A DNA stretch of 64,000 nt, taken from NCBI RefSeq assembly GCF_020447265.1, contig NZ_JAJADR010000004.1:186001-250000 (forward strand), given 5' to 3'. The notes under the pieces were generated by a model. The model was not told where the DNA came from and did not search any database. It was given only the letters and a program-made list of their open reading frames with translations. The DNA comes from Hymenobacter lucidus. GTDB taxonomy: Bacteria; Bacteroidota; Bacteroidia; Cytophagales; Hymenobacteraceae. Below are positions 1-7,853 of this stretch, in pieces (the first letter of the stretch is position 1; each line of letters starts with the position of its first letter). Made by a program: the position numbers and the translations under genes.

Positions 1-336
1 ACCGAAGCCCTGGCCAACATTCGCGGGGCCCAGTCGCGCATCCAGGATACCCAGGAGCAGATCCGGGCCGACGTGCGGCAAGCCGCCAATAATATGCAAA
101 GCAGCACGGCCCGCTACGAAAACGCCCAGCTGCAGATAGCCCAGGCCACCGACGCGCTTACCCGCGCCAAAGCCCGCTACCGCTACGACGTAGGCACCAA
201 CCTCGACGTACTGGACGCCGAAACCTCCCTGGCCCAGGCTCGTCTGGCCCGCCTGCAGTCCATCTACAACTACACTCTCGGCCAGTACCAACTCAAGCGC
301 GCCACCGGCGAGCAGATCTGGGACACAGTGAAATAG
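1..336 (+). CDS. TolC family outer membrane efflux protein (C-terminal part)
   Basis: This is the last 111 codons of a gene that begins before the window. The frame is open from base 1 to the TAG at 334-336. The product is helical and rich in Ala, Gln and Arg. It contains a segment reading RYRYDVGTNLDVLDAETSL, typical of the second coiled-coil repeat of TolC/OEP proteins, whose usual pattern is a tyrosine followed by Gly-x-x-x-x-Leu-Asp-Val-Leu. TolC proteins form the trimeric outer-membrane exit duct of tripartite pumps. A membrane fusion protein and a DHA2 transporter follow on the same strand, so this is probably the duct of that pump. The N-terminal barrel part lies outside the window. 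Confidence 0.85.
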   Translation, partial: TEALANIRGAQSRIQDTQEQIRADVRQAANNMQSSTARYENAQLQIAQATDALTRAKARYRYDVGTNLDVLDAETSLAQARLARLQSIYNYTLGQYQLKRATGEQIWDTVK

Positions 337-445
337 TGACTTAATGACTTAGTGAGTTTTCTGTTCAATGCCGCGCAATACGTGCAAGTAGAACAGAAAA
401 CTCACTAAGTCACCAATTCACTAATTCACTAATTCACTAACTCAC
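328..445. repeat. Inverted repeat with octamer tails after the TolC gene
   Basis: Perfect 22-bp arms at 345-366 and 391-412 surround a 24-bp loop. Both flanks continue as degenerate 8-bp units of the type TTAGTGAn on the left and its complement on the right. On the right, AATTCACT occurs three times in tandem at 415-438. The left tail overlaps the TolC stop codon. The structure could act as a terminator or mRNA-stabilising hairpin, but it lacks a clean U-tract and looks more like a REP-type interspersed element. The same octamer family appears again at 4198-4227 and 4651-4682. Confidence 0.7.
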
Positions 446-447
446 CC

Positions 448-879
448 ATGACTCTTTCGCTCATATTTTGCCCGATTGACTTCTCCGTGGCTACGGCGTC
501 GTTGGTGGCGTATGCGGCTACGCTGGCGGCGGGGGCGAAGGCCGAACTGCGGCTGCTGCACGTGCTGCTGCCCCAGCCGGCGCTGGCCGATGGCAAAGCC
601 GACCTGGCCTTGGCCGCCCAGATGGCCCAGCACCGGGCGGCGGCCGAGCAGGTGGGCGCCCGGGTAACAACCAGCGTATTGCGCGGCGACGCAGCCCAGG
701 AAATCGTGGCCGCCGCCCGCCGTCACGCTGCCGATTTAATCGTAATAGGAGCACACGGCCAAACCGGGCTGACCCGCTTTCTGATGGGTAGTACCGCCGA
801 GGCCGTGGTGCGCACCGCGCCGTGTGCCACGCTGCTCGTCAACTCGCAGAGCCCCGGCGAATACCGGAAATCTGCCTAA
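448..879 (+). CDS. Universal stress protein (UspA family)
   Basis: A 143-residue single-domain USP. It opens with the hydrophobic strand of the fold (LSLIFCPIDFS), which carries the conserved Asp near the N terminus. It ends with the ATP-binding signature G-x2-G-x9-G-S, seen as GAHGQTGLTRFLMGS near residues 97-111, followed by a short strand ending in LLV. USPs are cytoplasmic nucleotide-binding stress proteins. The gene lies 111 bases after the TolC gene and 73 bases before the fusion-protein gene on the same strand, so it may be co-expressed with the pump. That link is inferred from position only. The ATG follows the octamer-repeat element directly. Confidence 0.88.
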   Translation: MTLSLIFCPIDFSVATASLVAYAATLAAGAKAELRLLHVLLPQPALADGKADLALAAQMAQHRAAAEQVGARVTTSVLRGDAAQEIVAAARRHAADLIVIGAHGQTGLTRFLMGSTAEAVVRTAPCATLLVNSQSPGEYRKSA

Positions 880-952
880 GGAAATTGCTGCCGCCTGGCT
901 GGCTTTCCATCCGAAACACAACTTCACGAACAACTACTTACCGATAATTCTC

Positions 953-2062
953 ATGGCAACTCCCGTTCAACCCGATCAGGTCGCTGCACCCCATTCCGTT
1001 TCCGCGCCGGCCTACGAGCCCGAGGTGGAAGAGCAGGAAGGCCGCTCGAAGCGCCCATTTGTGTTCATTATTCTGGCCCTCGTACTACTAGTGGGCGGCT
1101 ACTTCGGCTACCAGCGCTACCTGTTTGGCCAGAGCCACGAAGAAACCGACAACGCCCAGGTAGAAGGCGACGTGTACCCGATTCTGCCCCGCGTGGGTGG
1201 CCCCGTGCTGGAAGTGAAAGTGCAGGACAACCAGGTCGTGAAAAAAGGCGACGTACTGGCAATTCTGGATGCGGCCGACTACCAGCAGCGCGTGAATGCC
1301 GCCGAAGCGGCCCTGGCTGCCGCCCAGGCCAACGTAGTAGCGGCTCGCGCCGGCGTGGGCACTGCTTCGGCCAACGTTAGCACGGCCCAGGCTACTATTG
1401 GGGTGAGTGACGCCAACCGCTCCCGTCTCGAAAAGGATTTGAAGCGCAGCGCCTTTTTGCGCAAGGAAGACATCATCCCGCAGAGCGAGTACGACGCGGT
1501 GCAGGCCAACCTGAAGTCGACCAGCGCCCAGCGCGCCACGGCCCAGCAGCAGGTGCAGGTAGCCCGCCAGCAGGTAGCCGCCGCCCAGCAGCAGGTAGCC
1601 GTAGCCCAGGCCGTAGTGAAGCAGCGCCAGGCCGACCTCGACAACGCCAAGCTGCAGCTCAGCTACACGACTATTGTAGCGCCCGGCAACGGCATCGTAA
1701 GCCGCAAGAACGTGCAGCCCGGCCAGGTAGTGTCGCCCGGCCAGCAGCTGATGGGCCTTGTGGCCTCCGAGAAAACCTGGGTGGTGGCCAATTTCAAGGA
1801 AACCCAGCTCGAAAAGATGAAAGTAGGCCAGCCCGTAACGGTGGAGGTCGATGCCTATCCTAACCAGGAATTCGAGGGCCACATCGAGTCGTTGTCGGCC
1901 GCTACCGGGGCCCGCTTCGCCCTGCTGCCCCCCGACAATGCCAGTGGCAACTTCGTGAAGGTAACCCAGCGCGTACCAGTTAAAATTGCCCTCGACAAAG
2001 TAGACCCCGAACACCCCCTGCGCGCCGGCATGAGCGTGACGGCCACGGTGAAGGTGAAGTAG
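953..2062 (+). CDS. emrA: HlyD/EmrA-type membrane fusion protein
   Basis: A 369-residue periplasmic adaptor. I chose the ATG at 953 because the product then starts with a short cytoplasmic tail and a single membrane helix at about residues 36-52. The open frame upstream (from 824) overlaps the usp gene and does not look coding. After the helix come EETDNAQVEGDVYPILPRV, typical of EmrA, a lipoyl-like half motif, a long Ala/Gln-rich coiled coil, the second lipoyl half (YTTIVAPGNGIVS) and a beta-barrel domain. It would link an inner-membrane DHA2 transporter to TolC. The gene encoding that transporter follows, but an opposite-strand insertion separates the two. Confidence 0.92.
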   Translation: MATPVQPDQVAAPHSVSAPAYEPEVEEQEGRSKRPFVFIILALVLLVGGYFGYQRYLFGQSHEETDNAQVEGDVYPILPRVGGPVLEVKVQDNQVVKKGDVLAILDAADYQQRVNAAEAALAAAQANVVAARAGVGTASANVSTAQATIGVSDANRSRLEKDLKRSAFLRKEDIIPQSEYDAVQANLKSTSAQRATAQQQVQVARQQVAAAQQQVAVAQAVVKQRQADLDNAKLQLSYTTIVAPGNGIVSRKNVQPGQVVSPGQQLMGLVASEKTWVVANFKETQLEKMKVGQPVTVEVDAYPNQEFEGHIESLSAATGARFALLPPDNASGNFVKVTQRVPVKIALDKVDPEHPLRAGMSVTATVKVK

Positions 2063-2067
2063 ATTTC

Positions 2068-2609
2068 AGGGTAGGTGGGTATGGGGGTAAGAGGATAGGA
2101 GGGATGAGGTCTTGGGTTTTCTTACTTATATATCCTTCCTCACTTTCTCCCGGGCGGTCTTTTCGGCTTTGCCTAGTATTGCCATTAGCGCTTTTGCTTC
2201 AGCGAGCAGGTCGTCTAGGCGACCTGCAGGTAAAACGCCGTTTTCGTTCAGTAGCTCCAGCCACAGCACCGATTCGTCGGCTTCCTCCAGAGCAATGTGC
2301 AGCTTGGCCGCAAATTCCCGGTTGGAACGAGCCCGGCAGGCTGCCCGATAGTTGGCCGCCACCGAGGTGCCCGACCGGACCAGTTGGGCTGCGGCTGCCC
2401 GGCTAGAAGTCGTAGTCGGCAAGTTGTCAACCAGCTTCATTATCCGCAGGGCAAAAGCTTTGGTTCGTTGCCGAAACTCCTCCGCAAAGTTAAAATTGGA
2501 CTGGCTGTTGGTCATGATATTTACTGGGTGAGGCCAAAGGAAAGCAGTAAATCACAACAACAACTATTCCCCCAACCCCCTCCCACCTACCCCCATACCC
2601 TCCTACCCT
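2068..2609. repeat. 22-bp inverted repeat bracketing the four-helix-bundle gene
   Basis: The left arm (2068-2089) and right arm (2588-2609, read as complement) match at 21 of 22 positions; both are G-rich on one strand. They lie just after the emrA stop and just before the emrB start and enclose the opposite-strand gene at 2126-2515. The layout, complementary ends around an S23-type gene, recalls intervening sequences of 23S rRNA genes, here placed between two protein genes. Confidence 0.75.
2126..2515 (-). CDS. Four-helix-bundle protein (S23 / 23S rRNA IVS family)
   Basis: A 129-residue, fully helical protein. Recognisable family features are F-x-x-R-x-K-x-F-A-L-x-I near the N terminus, then AAQLVRSGTSVAANYRAACRA and EFAAKLHIALEEADESVLWL. 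The SGTSVAANYRA segment is diagnostic of the S23 group, which is also related to the Avd accessory protein of diversity-generating retroelements. Some members are encoded inside 23S rRNA intervening sequences, while others stand alone. The function is unknown; these proteins are basic pentamers thought to bind nucleic acid. The gene is head-on to emrA and emrB and enclosed by inverted repeats, so it looks like a cargo gene that arrived secondarily. No reverse transcriptase or template repeat is visible nearby. Confidence 0.9.
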   Translation of the reverse strand: MTNSQSNFNFAEEFRQRTKAFALRIMKLVDNLPTTTSSRAAAAQLVRSGTSVAANYRAACRARSNREFAAKLHIALEEADESVLWLELLNENGVLPAGRLDDLLAEAKALMAILGKAEKTAREKVRKDI

Positions 2610-2615
2610 CAAAAT

Positions 2616-4187
2616 ATGGAAACCGGATTTACCAAGTGGATCATCGTCATTACGGTGGTGATGTGCTGCTTGCTGGAGCTTATTGATACCAGCATCGTGA
2701 ACGTGGCCCTGACCCAGATGATGGGCAACCTCTCGGCCACGCAGCAGGAAGTAAGCTGGGTGGTGGCCTCCTACGGCATTGCCAACGTCATCGTGATTCC
2801 GATGACGGGCTTTCTGGCCGAGCAGTTTGGCCGCCGCAACTACTACCTCGTGTCGGTGATTCTCTTCACGCTGGCCTCCATTGCCTGCGGCCAGAGCACC
2901 AATATCTGGGAGTTGGTAGCCTTCCGCTTTGTGCAGGGCATCGGCGGCGGCGCCCTCATGGCTACCTCGCAGGCTATCCTGATTGATACGTTTCCGCCCA
3001 AGCAGCTGCCCCTGGGGCAGGCCTTGTTCGGCATGGGCGTCATCATCGGGCCTACCATTGGCCCCACGCTCGGCGGCTTTATCGTGGATAACTACGACTG
3101 GCCCTGGATTTTCTACGTGAACGTGCCCGTGGGCATCATGGCCTCCATCTTCACCATTGCCTTCATCCGCGACCCGGAGCGCATCAAGAATGCCATTCCG
3201 CGGCCCCTGCGCGAAATCGACTGGGCCGGTATCTTCCTGCTGATTCTGGGTGTGGGCTCGTTGCAGTACGTGCTGGAGCAGGGCGAAAGCAACGACTGGT
3301 TTGAAGACAACCTGATTCTGTTCTTTACCGCCCTGGCCGTCATCGGGATGGTGGGCTTCGTGTGGCGTGAGCTCACGGCCGAGCAGCCCATCGTGGATCT
3401 GCGGGTGCTGGGCAAGAGCCGCAACCTGGCCGTGGGCGCGGTACTCTCGTTTGTGCTGGGCTTCGGCATGTTTGCCTCGGTGTTCATCTTTCCCATCTTT
3501 ACCCAGCGCATTCTGGGCTTCAGCGCGGCCCAAACCGGCCTCATTCTGCTGCCCGGCGCCCTGGCTTCGGGGTTTATGATGCCCGTTATCGGCAAGATGC
3601 TGCAAGCCGGCGTGCCCCAGAAGTACATGATTCCGGTGGGCTTCTTCATCTTCTTCGTCTTCACGTTCTGGATGGCCAAAATCATTTCGCCTACGGCCGG
3701 CGAGGATAATTTCTTCTGGCCCCTGATGGTGCGCGGCCTGGGCATGGGCCTGATTTTCCTGCCTATTACTACGATGAGCCTGGCTGGCCTGCAGGGCAAG
3801 GAAGCCGGGCAGGCGGCGGGCCTCACCGGCATGATCCGGCAGCTTGGCGGCTCCTTTGGCGTGGCCATTGTGGGTACCGTGCTGGAACGCAGCATCTACC
3901 AGAACCGCGTAGGCATGCTGCCCAATATCTCGCTCTATAATTCCGAAACGGTGCAGCGCGTCCAGGCTTTCACCGCCAACTTCATGTCGAAGGGCTTCTC
4001 AGCCGAGCAGGCCCAGCAGCAGGCCTACGCTGCCCTGGAAGGCATTCTGATGAAGCAGGTATCCATCATCACCTACGGTCAGATCTTCTCCATGCTGGGC
4101 TTCTTCTTTCTGGCCTGCCTGCCGCTGGTAATGCTCATCAAGCGCGCCCGGCGCGGCGAGGCTATTGACCTGAACGCGGCGCACTAG
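2616..4187 (+). CDS. emrB: DHA2 family MFS drug transporter (EmrB/QacA type)
   Basis: A 523-residue, strongly hydrophobic protein with the 14-helix length of DHA2 antiporters. Helix 1 carries LLELIDTSIVNVALTQM, the motif D1 of this family. The loop after helix 2 has a GFLAEQFGRR version of MFS motif A. A motif C-like stretch reads GMGVIIGPTIGPTLGGFIV. It should export hydrophobic drugs or toxic metabolites using the proton gradient, together with the fusion protein and TolC homologue upstream. The ATG follows the right arm of the inverted repeat by only a few bases, so the insertion lies in the presumed emrA-emrB translation-coupling region. Confidence 0.93.
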   Translation: METGFTKWIIVITVVMCCLLELIDTSIVNVALTQMMGNLSATQQEVSWVVASYGIANVIVIPMTGFLAEQFGRRNYYLVSVILFTLASIACGQSTNIWELVAFRFVQGIGGGALMATSQAILIDTFPPKQLPLGQALFGMGVIIGPTIGPTLGGFIVDNYDWPWIFYVNVPVGIMASIFTIAFIRDPERIKNAIPRPLREIDWAGIFLLILGVGSLQYVLEQGESNDWFEDNLILFFTALAVIGMVGFVWRELTAEQPIVDLRVLGKSRNLAVGAVLSFVLGFGMFASVFIFPIFTQRILGFSAAQTGLILLPGALASGFMMPVIGKMLQAGVPQKYMIPVGFFIFFVFTFWMAKIISPTAGEDNFFWPLMVRGLGMGLIFLPITTMSLAGLQGKEAGQAAGLTGMIRQLGGSFGVAIVGTVLERSIYQNRVGMLPNISLYNSETVQRVQAFTANFMSKGFSAEQAQQQAYAALEGILMKQVSIITYGQIFSMLGFFFLACLPLVMLIKRARRGEAIDLNAAH

Positions 4188-4248
4188 CGGTGAGGTTGTG
4201 AAATAGTGATTCAGTGAGTTGTCGTTCCGGCGGCGCTTATGCAGCAGC

Positions 4249-4286
4249 AAAGGCGGTTGGGCTTGGCCCGGCCGCCTTTGTTTTTT
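4249..4286 (+). terminator. Rho-independent terminator of the efflux operon
   Basis: The stem AAAGGCGG (4249-4256) pairs with CCGCCTTT (4272-4279), with additional G-C pairing inside, and is followed by GTTTTTT. It lies about 60 bases after the emrB stop. A second, weaker hairpin follows at 4292-4321 (12-base arms with one G-U pair). Confidence 0.75.
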
Positions 4287-4327
4287 GCCTGAAGGTCCTG
4301 TCGCCAACTCGACAGGGCCTTTAGGCC

Positions 4328-4579
4328 CTCCGAAAGTGCCTCTGGCCTAGACCACATGCCCCACACAAAGGCAGGAAGTGCCTCCCGAGTTGGCCGGGGG
4401 CACTATCGGCGTTACAACAACGCTCCGGGACAAGTCAGAGTGTCCTATATGAGGTCCGGAAGTGCCCCGAGACTTGTACCGGGACACTACAAGAGGTCCA
4501 GAATAGCAGTGGGACAAGTCCCGGGCCACCGCATGCAGTCCGGAACTACTCTGGGACAAGTATTGTCCTATACCACACC
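4328..4579. repeat. Six diverged 42-bp tandem repeats
   Basis: Units begin at 4328, 4370, 4412, 4454, 4496 and 4538, exactly 42 bp apart. Shared features are a GTCCGGAA-like start, GGGACAAGT in the middle (exact in units 3, 5 and 6) and a C-(C/A)-CTA-type tail. Unit 1 is the most diverged. Because 42 is a multiple of three, the array reads as an open frame on + (4356-4646) with a 14-residue period of consensus RSGSAPGQVPGHYM, and it is also open on the minus strand (4347-4604). Whether either frame is translated cannot be decided here. Unspaced, degenerate units argue against a CRISPR array. Confidence 0.75.
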
Positions 4580-4632
4580 ACCAAAAAGCCCCATCGTGCG
4601 ACACGACGGGGCTTTTTGGTGGTGTGGTATAG
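4568..4632. terminator. Long perfect hairpin, bidirectional terminator
   Basis: Perfect 25-base arms at 4568-4592 and 4608-4632 contain AAAAAGCCCC and GGGGCTTTTT. A further 5-bp inner stem (4594-4598 with 4602-4606) lies in the loop. It can terminate transcription from both directions, including the lipoprotein gene that ends at 4684 on the minus strand. The arms extend well beyond the terminator core, which is unusual. Confidence 0.8.
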
Positions 4633-4683
4633 AGAAGAAAGAGTAAGCCTAGAACGACAACTCACTAACTCACTAACTCACTG

Positions 4684-5721
4684 CTACTGATACTGAATGT
4701 AGAGTGGCTTGGGGGTGAGCTGGGTCAGGACCTCGGTGGGGGTCATGATGTGGTGGGGCTTGGGCCGGGCGTCGTACTCGTAGAACAGCTTGAAGCCGGT
4801 GTACTGCACGGGCTCGGTCTGGATGTAGTCGTGGTACGAGTCCTTTTTGAGCGTAGGCTCGCCGTGGCCGTCCATGTGCATCACCACCTGCACGCGGGGG
4901 TCGAGCTTGATGTTTTTGTAGTTGGTCAGCATTTTCCGGGTGAAGCGGTGGACCGTCAGCACCTTGGGCGGAAGCTTGTTTTCGCTCACGATACGGGCCA
5001 GGAAGTTGATGGTGAAGTTCACGTCCTTGGCGTCGAGGGTGCCGATTTTCTGGTTGGGCCGCACGCCGGGCATCGTCGAAAGCGAAAACTCAGGGTCGAT
5101 GCCGAGGTGTACGATGGGGTCTTTCAAGTACTGCTCCAGCTTGGGCAACTCGGCCTGCAGGGTGCTGTGGCCGGGCTGCACATCCAGAAACAGGATGCAG
5201 TTGTGCTCCTTGGCCCAGCTCAGTACTTCCTCGATGGTGGCTTTGGAGTTCATCAGGCGCCATTTGCCGTCTTTACCAGCCGTGCCCTGGGCCGTGATGG
5301 TCACGTTGTGCAATGCGGCCTGCACCGGAATGCTGGGGTCAGCGGCCTGCCACTCCTTGAGCACGCCTTCAAACTTGCGGAACATCTGCTCCTTGGGCTC
5401 CCGGCCCAGAATACCCATGCCCTTCGAGCGGATATTACCATAGAAGGCAATGATGCGCTTGCCCGGTAGAATAGCGCCCGGCAGCTGGCCGCTTTTCTTC
5501 ACGATGGAGTCGGCCTTGAGCGAGTCGCGCAGCATTACCTGCTTTTTGAGGGCCGCGCTGTCGACTACGACGGGCTGGGCGGGAACCTCAGCGGTGGCTT
5601 TGGTGTCGGCGGTTTCTCCTTCGGTGCGAGTGCCGCAGCCGGACAGGGTCAGGGAGAAAATCAGGCCCAAAGCTGGCAGCAGCGGGCGGGAAAAACGGGA
5701 GAAGCGGGTAAAGGAAGACAC
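4684..5721 (-). CDS. Conserved lipoprotein of unknown function
   Basis: No ATG is available near the N terminus. I chose the GTG at 5721, which gives 345 residues and a compact lipoprotein signal (Arg/Ser-rich start, hydrophobic core, lipobox LSGC). A TTG at 5745 is an alternative. The mature part starts with an acidic/Thr-rich linker. A globular domain follows with IIAFYGNIRSKGMGILG, CILFLDVQPGHST, HLGIDPEFSL and VQVVMHMDGHGEP. Alternating strands ending in acidic residues suggest a TIM-barrel-like or hydrolase fold, but I do not recognise a named family. It is transcribed alone, toward the long hairpin at 4568-4632, and probably anchored in the envelope. Confidence 0.75.
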   Translation of the reverse strand: MSSFTRFSRFSRPLLPALGLIFSLTLSGCGTRTEGETADTKATAEVPAQPVVVDSAALKKQVMLRDSLKADSIVKKSGQLPGAILPGKRIIAFYGNIRSKGMGILGREPKEQMFRKFEGVLKEWQAADPSIPVQAALHNVTITAQGTAGKDGKWRLMNSKATIEEVLSWAKEHNCILFLDVQPGHSTLQAELPKLEQYLKDPIVHLGIDPEFSLSTMPGVRPNQKIGTLDAKDVNFTINFLARIVSENKLPPKVLTVHRFTRKMLTNYKNIKLDPRVQVVMHMDGHGEPTLKKDSYHDYIQTEPVQYTGFKLFYEYDARPKPHHIMTPTEVLTQLTPKPLYIQYQ

Positions 5722-5997
5722 TGAAGAACGTAACGTTGAAAGCAAGACTGGTCAGCAAGTTACGCCTTTTTGCCGCGAACCGAACCGTAAAAAATCCGAA
5801 TTCAAGCCCCGCTACTGCTGTCGTTGTTTTCAATATTGGTTAGCAATGAGCTCATTAGCTGCTTTTAAGCGGCGCGACGACGAAAATCTTATTCGACTAT
5901 CGACTCATTCCAGACCACCGGATTTTCAGGCGGCGGCAATGAAATCTTTTGGGGACCATGGTGTTATGGAAAGGTAACTCAACGTATTTCCTTCCGC

Positions 5998-7218
5998 GTG
6001 ACACATCCGAAATTCAACTTCCGCCTCGCCCGCCTGGTGTTTCTGCTGTGGGCCGGCGTCAGTACCGCCTCGGGCCTTAGCTGCACCAAAGATGCCGCTG
6101 CGCCGCAGACTACTGCCGAAACCCCAGCTGCTCCGGAAACCCATTTAGTCAGCAGCACGCTCATTGGCGAGTACTCGGCCGCCACACTGGCCGGGCGCGT
6201 CTCCGAAATTCCCATTGCCGGGGCCCTGGTCAAGTACCCGATTCGGGTGTACCGCCTCAACTACACCACGCTCAACACCGACGGCAAGGCCATTACGGCT
6301 TCCGGGGCGTTGCTGGTGCCCGTGACGACTCAGGCGCTGCCGCTGCTCAGCTACCAGCACGGCACCATCCGTCCCGATGATGAAGGCCGCGCGCCCTCGT
6401 ACTACAGCCAGAGCAGTGAGGTATGGTCGGCCGTGTCGGTGCTGGCTTCTACTGGCTACGTCGTTTCGGCCCCCGACTACATCGGCTACGGCGCTTCCAA
6501 GGCCCAGCCCCACCCGTATGAGCACGGCGCTTCCCTGGCGTCGGCGTCGTTGGATATGCTGCGGGCCGCCCGCGAGTTTGCGGCCAAGGAAAAGCTGACG
6601 CTCAATCAGAAAAACTTTTTGCTCGGCTACTCCGAAGGCGGCTACGCCACGCTGGCTTTGCATAAGCTAATGGAGGAAAAAGCAGCCGGCGAGTTTACCG
6701 TTACGGCCAGCGCGCCGGGGGCCGGGGCCTACCACAAGTCGGCCTTTGCCGACTATATTCTGAAGTCGGATGAGCCGCTGAGCTTCCTGAGTACCTACGT
6801 GTGGGTGCTCGATACCTATAACCGCGTCTACGACATCAACCGGCCTATTCCGTTCTATGTGAACCAGCCCTGGGCCGCGCAGCTGCAAGCCAACCTGTAC
6901 GGCGAGGTGCCCAGCCACGCCAAGGAGCTGTTTACGGCCCCCTTCCGCCAGGGCATTCTGGACAAAACCGACCAACAAATGCTGACCGCCTTCCGCGCCA
7001 ACGACATCTACGACTGGCAGCCCAAAGCCCCGCTGGCTCTTTTCCACGGCACGGCCGATGATTATGTGCCCTTCTTCAACTCCCAGGACGCCTACAACGC
7101 CATGAAGGCCCGAGGCGCGACGCAGGTGCAGTTGCGGCCCATTCCCGGTGGCAACCACTTTTCCTCAGCGGCCACTTATACCCTGCAGGCCTTTGCGTTC
7201 ATCTCGCAGTATTATTAA
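5998..7218 (+). CDS. Secreted alpha/beta hydrolase (secretory lipase-like)
   Basis: A 406-residue protein starting at GTG 5998; nearby ATGs (5958, 5966) are out of frame. A lipoprotein signal ends at Cys29 in ASGLSC. The nucleophile elbow GYSEGG places the catalytic Ser at about 212. An Asp in HGTADDYVPF and a His in GGNHFSS near the C terminus complete a likely triad. An early LSYQHGTI segment supplies the oxyanion region. The arrangement resembles the secretory lipase/esterase group acting on esters outside the cytoplasm; the substrate is unknown. It stands alone, with a terminator at 7315-7352. Confidence 0.82.
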   Translation: MTHPKFNFRLARLVFLLWAGVSTASGLSCTKDAAAPQTTAETPAAPETHLVSSTLIGEYSAATLAGRVSEIPIAGALVKYPIRVYRLNYTTLNTDGKAITASGALLVPVTTQALPLLSYQHGTIRPDDEGRAPSYYSQSSEVWSAVSVLASTGYVVSAPDYIGYGASKAQPHPYEHGASLASASLDMLRAAREFAAKEKLTLNQKNFLLGYSEGGYATLALHKLMEEKAAGEFTVTASAPGAGAYHKSAFADYILKSDEPLSFLSTYVWVLDTYNRVYDINRPIPFYVNQPWAAQLQANLYGEVPSHAKELFTAPFRQGILDKTDQQMLTAFRANDIYDWQPKAPLALFHGTADDYVPFFNSQDAYNAMKARGATQVQLRPIPGGNHFSSAATYTLQAFAFISQYY

Positions 7219-7254
7219 TGATTAGACGATCTAACGGAACGCCATTTTTCCGGG

Positions 7255-7415
7255 TCTGTCATCCTGAGCTTGCGAAGAACCTGCCTCATTTGAGCGACAA
7301 GCTTGATTAAACGTAAAAAGCCCTTTGCCACCGATGTGGTAAAGGGCTTTTTTACATTGTTATAAACCTGAGTGGACTAGGCGAGGAAGGGCCTTCGCAA
7401 GCTCAGGATGACAGA
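7255..7415. repeat. Interspersed inverted repeat carrying a terminator
   Basis: Perfect 23-bp arms at 7255-7277 and 7393-7415 begin with TCTGTCATCCTGAG, related to the GTCATnCTGA-type ends at 56640-56751 and 58851-58945. The element lies between convergent genes and encloses the terminator at 7315-7352. It looks like a REP-type or MITE-like unit. Confidence 0.75.
7315..7352. terminator. Bidirectional terminator between convergent genes
   Basis: AAAAAGCCCTTT (7315-7326) pairs with AAAGGGCTTTTT (7341-7352); an inner CCAC/GTGG stem closes the loop. It serves the hydrolase gene on + and the small membrane protein gene on the minus strand. Confidence 0.8.
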
Positions 7416-7427
7416 CCAAACAACGTG

Positions 7428-7820
7428 TCAGCGGTGCAGCGCGGTTTCAGCTACGACGCTTTCGTCCACTGCTACCCCGGCCGGAGCTACGGCCTGCCGT
7501 ACCCAGGCACCGGCCAGGGCTGCCAGTCCGCCTACCAATCCGCCCAGCACTGCCGCCACGACTACCAGCGCCCAGCTATTACCGCCCAGCGGTAGCAATT
7601 GGGCCACGCGGTGGGCCAGCAGGCCCTCATTTTCAATGTTCCACCAGGCCGCCAGCCCAAACCAGCCGATACCCACCCCGTTGAAGCCGGCCAGAAAGGC
7701 CCGGCCGCCGTGGCGCTGCAAAACGAAAGCTGCCGCGAAGCAGAGCGGCGTAATAACCCACCACGGCAGGAAAAACTGCACCGCGGCGCTTAGAACGAGG
7801 ATTGCCAGGAAAAGACGCAT
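7428..7820 (-). CDS. Small integral membrane protein, unknown function
   Basis: A 130-residue protein with about four hydrophobic segments: residues 1-17, 20-35, 40-60 and 78-105, the last rich in Gly/Ala/Val/Leu. A Trp-rich stretch (GWFGLAAWWNIEN) lies in the middle. No family is recognised. The gene begins 33 bases after the penicillin acylase family gene on the same strand and is probably its operon partner. The C-terminal 20 residues are hydrophilic. A role in the inner membrane is the only safe statement. Confidence 0.7.
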   Translation of the reverse strand: MRLFLAILVLSAAVQFFLPWWVITPLCFAAAFVLQRHGGRAFLAGFNGVGIGWFGLAAWWNIENEGLLAHRVAQLLPLGGNSWALVVVAAVLGGLVGGLAALAGAWVRQAVAPAGVAVDESVVAETALHR

Positions 7821-7853
7821 CGGATATCGAAGGGAAATGAGGAAATCGAACGG

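Larger units (their letters stand above)
4198..4682. repeat. Inverted octamer repeat enclosing the post-emrB repeat region
   Basis: The left arm (AGTGAGTTGTCGTTC, 4213-4227, with octamer-like sequence from 4198) is the perfect complement of 4652-4666, which runs into AACTCACT repeated three times at 4659-4682. The element encloses a terminator, a second weak hairpin, six 42-bp tandem repeats and a long hairpin. Its left end shares GTGAAATAGTGA with the element after the TolC gene at 328-339, so both probably belong to one dispersed family. Confidence 0.55.

Noticed and set aside
824-952. Extended N terminus of the membrane fusion protein
   Set aside because: The upstream extension overlaps the usp gene in another frame and adds no signal or conserved residues; the ATG at 953 is better.
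2126-2515. Diversity-generating retroelement accessory gene
   Set aside because: The protein is related in fold to Avd, but no reverse transcriptase, template repeat or variable repeat is visible in the window.
2490-3605. Minus-strand open frame of 371 codons over emrB
   Set aside because: It lies antisense to the well-supported DHA2 transporter gene and encodes a His/Gln/Gly-rich product without family features, as expected for a high-GC shadow frame.
4328-4579. Possible CRISPR array
   Set aside because: The 42-bp units are adjacent without unique spacers and have diverged from each other; no cas gene is nearby.
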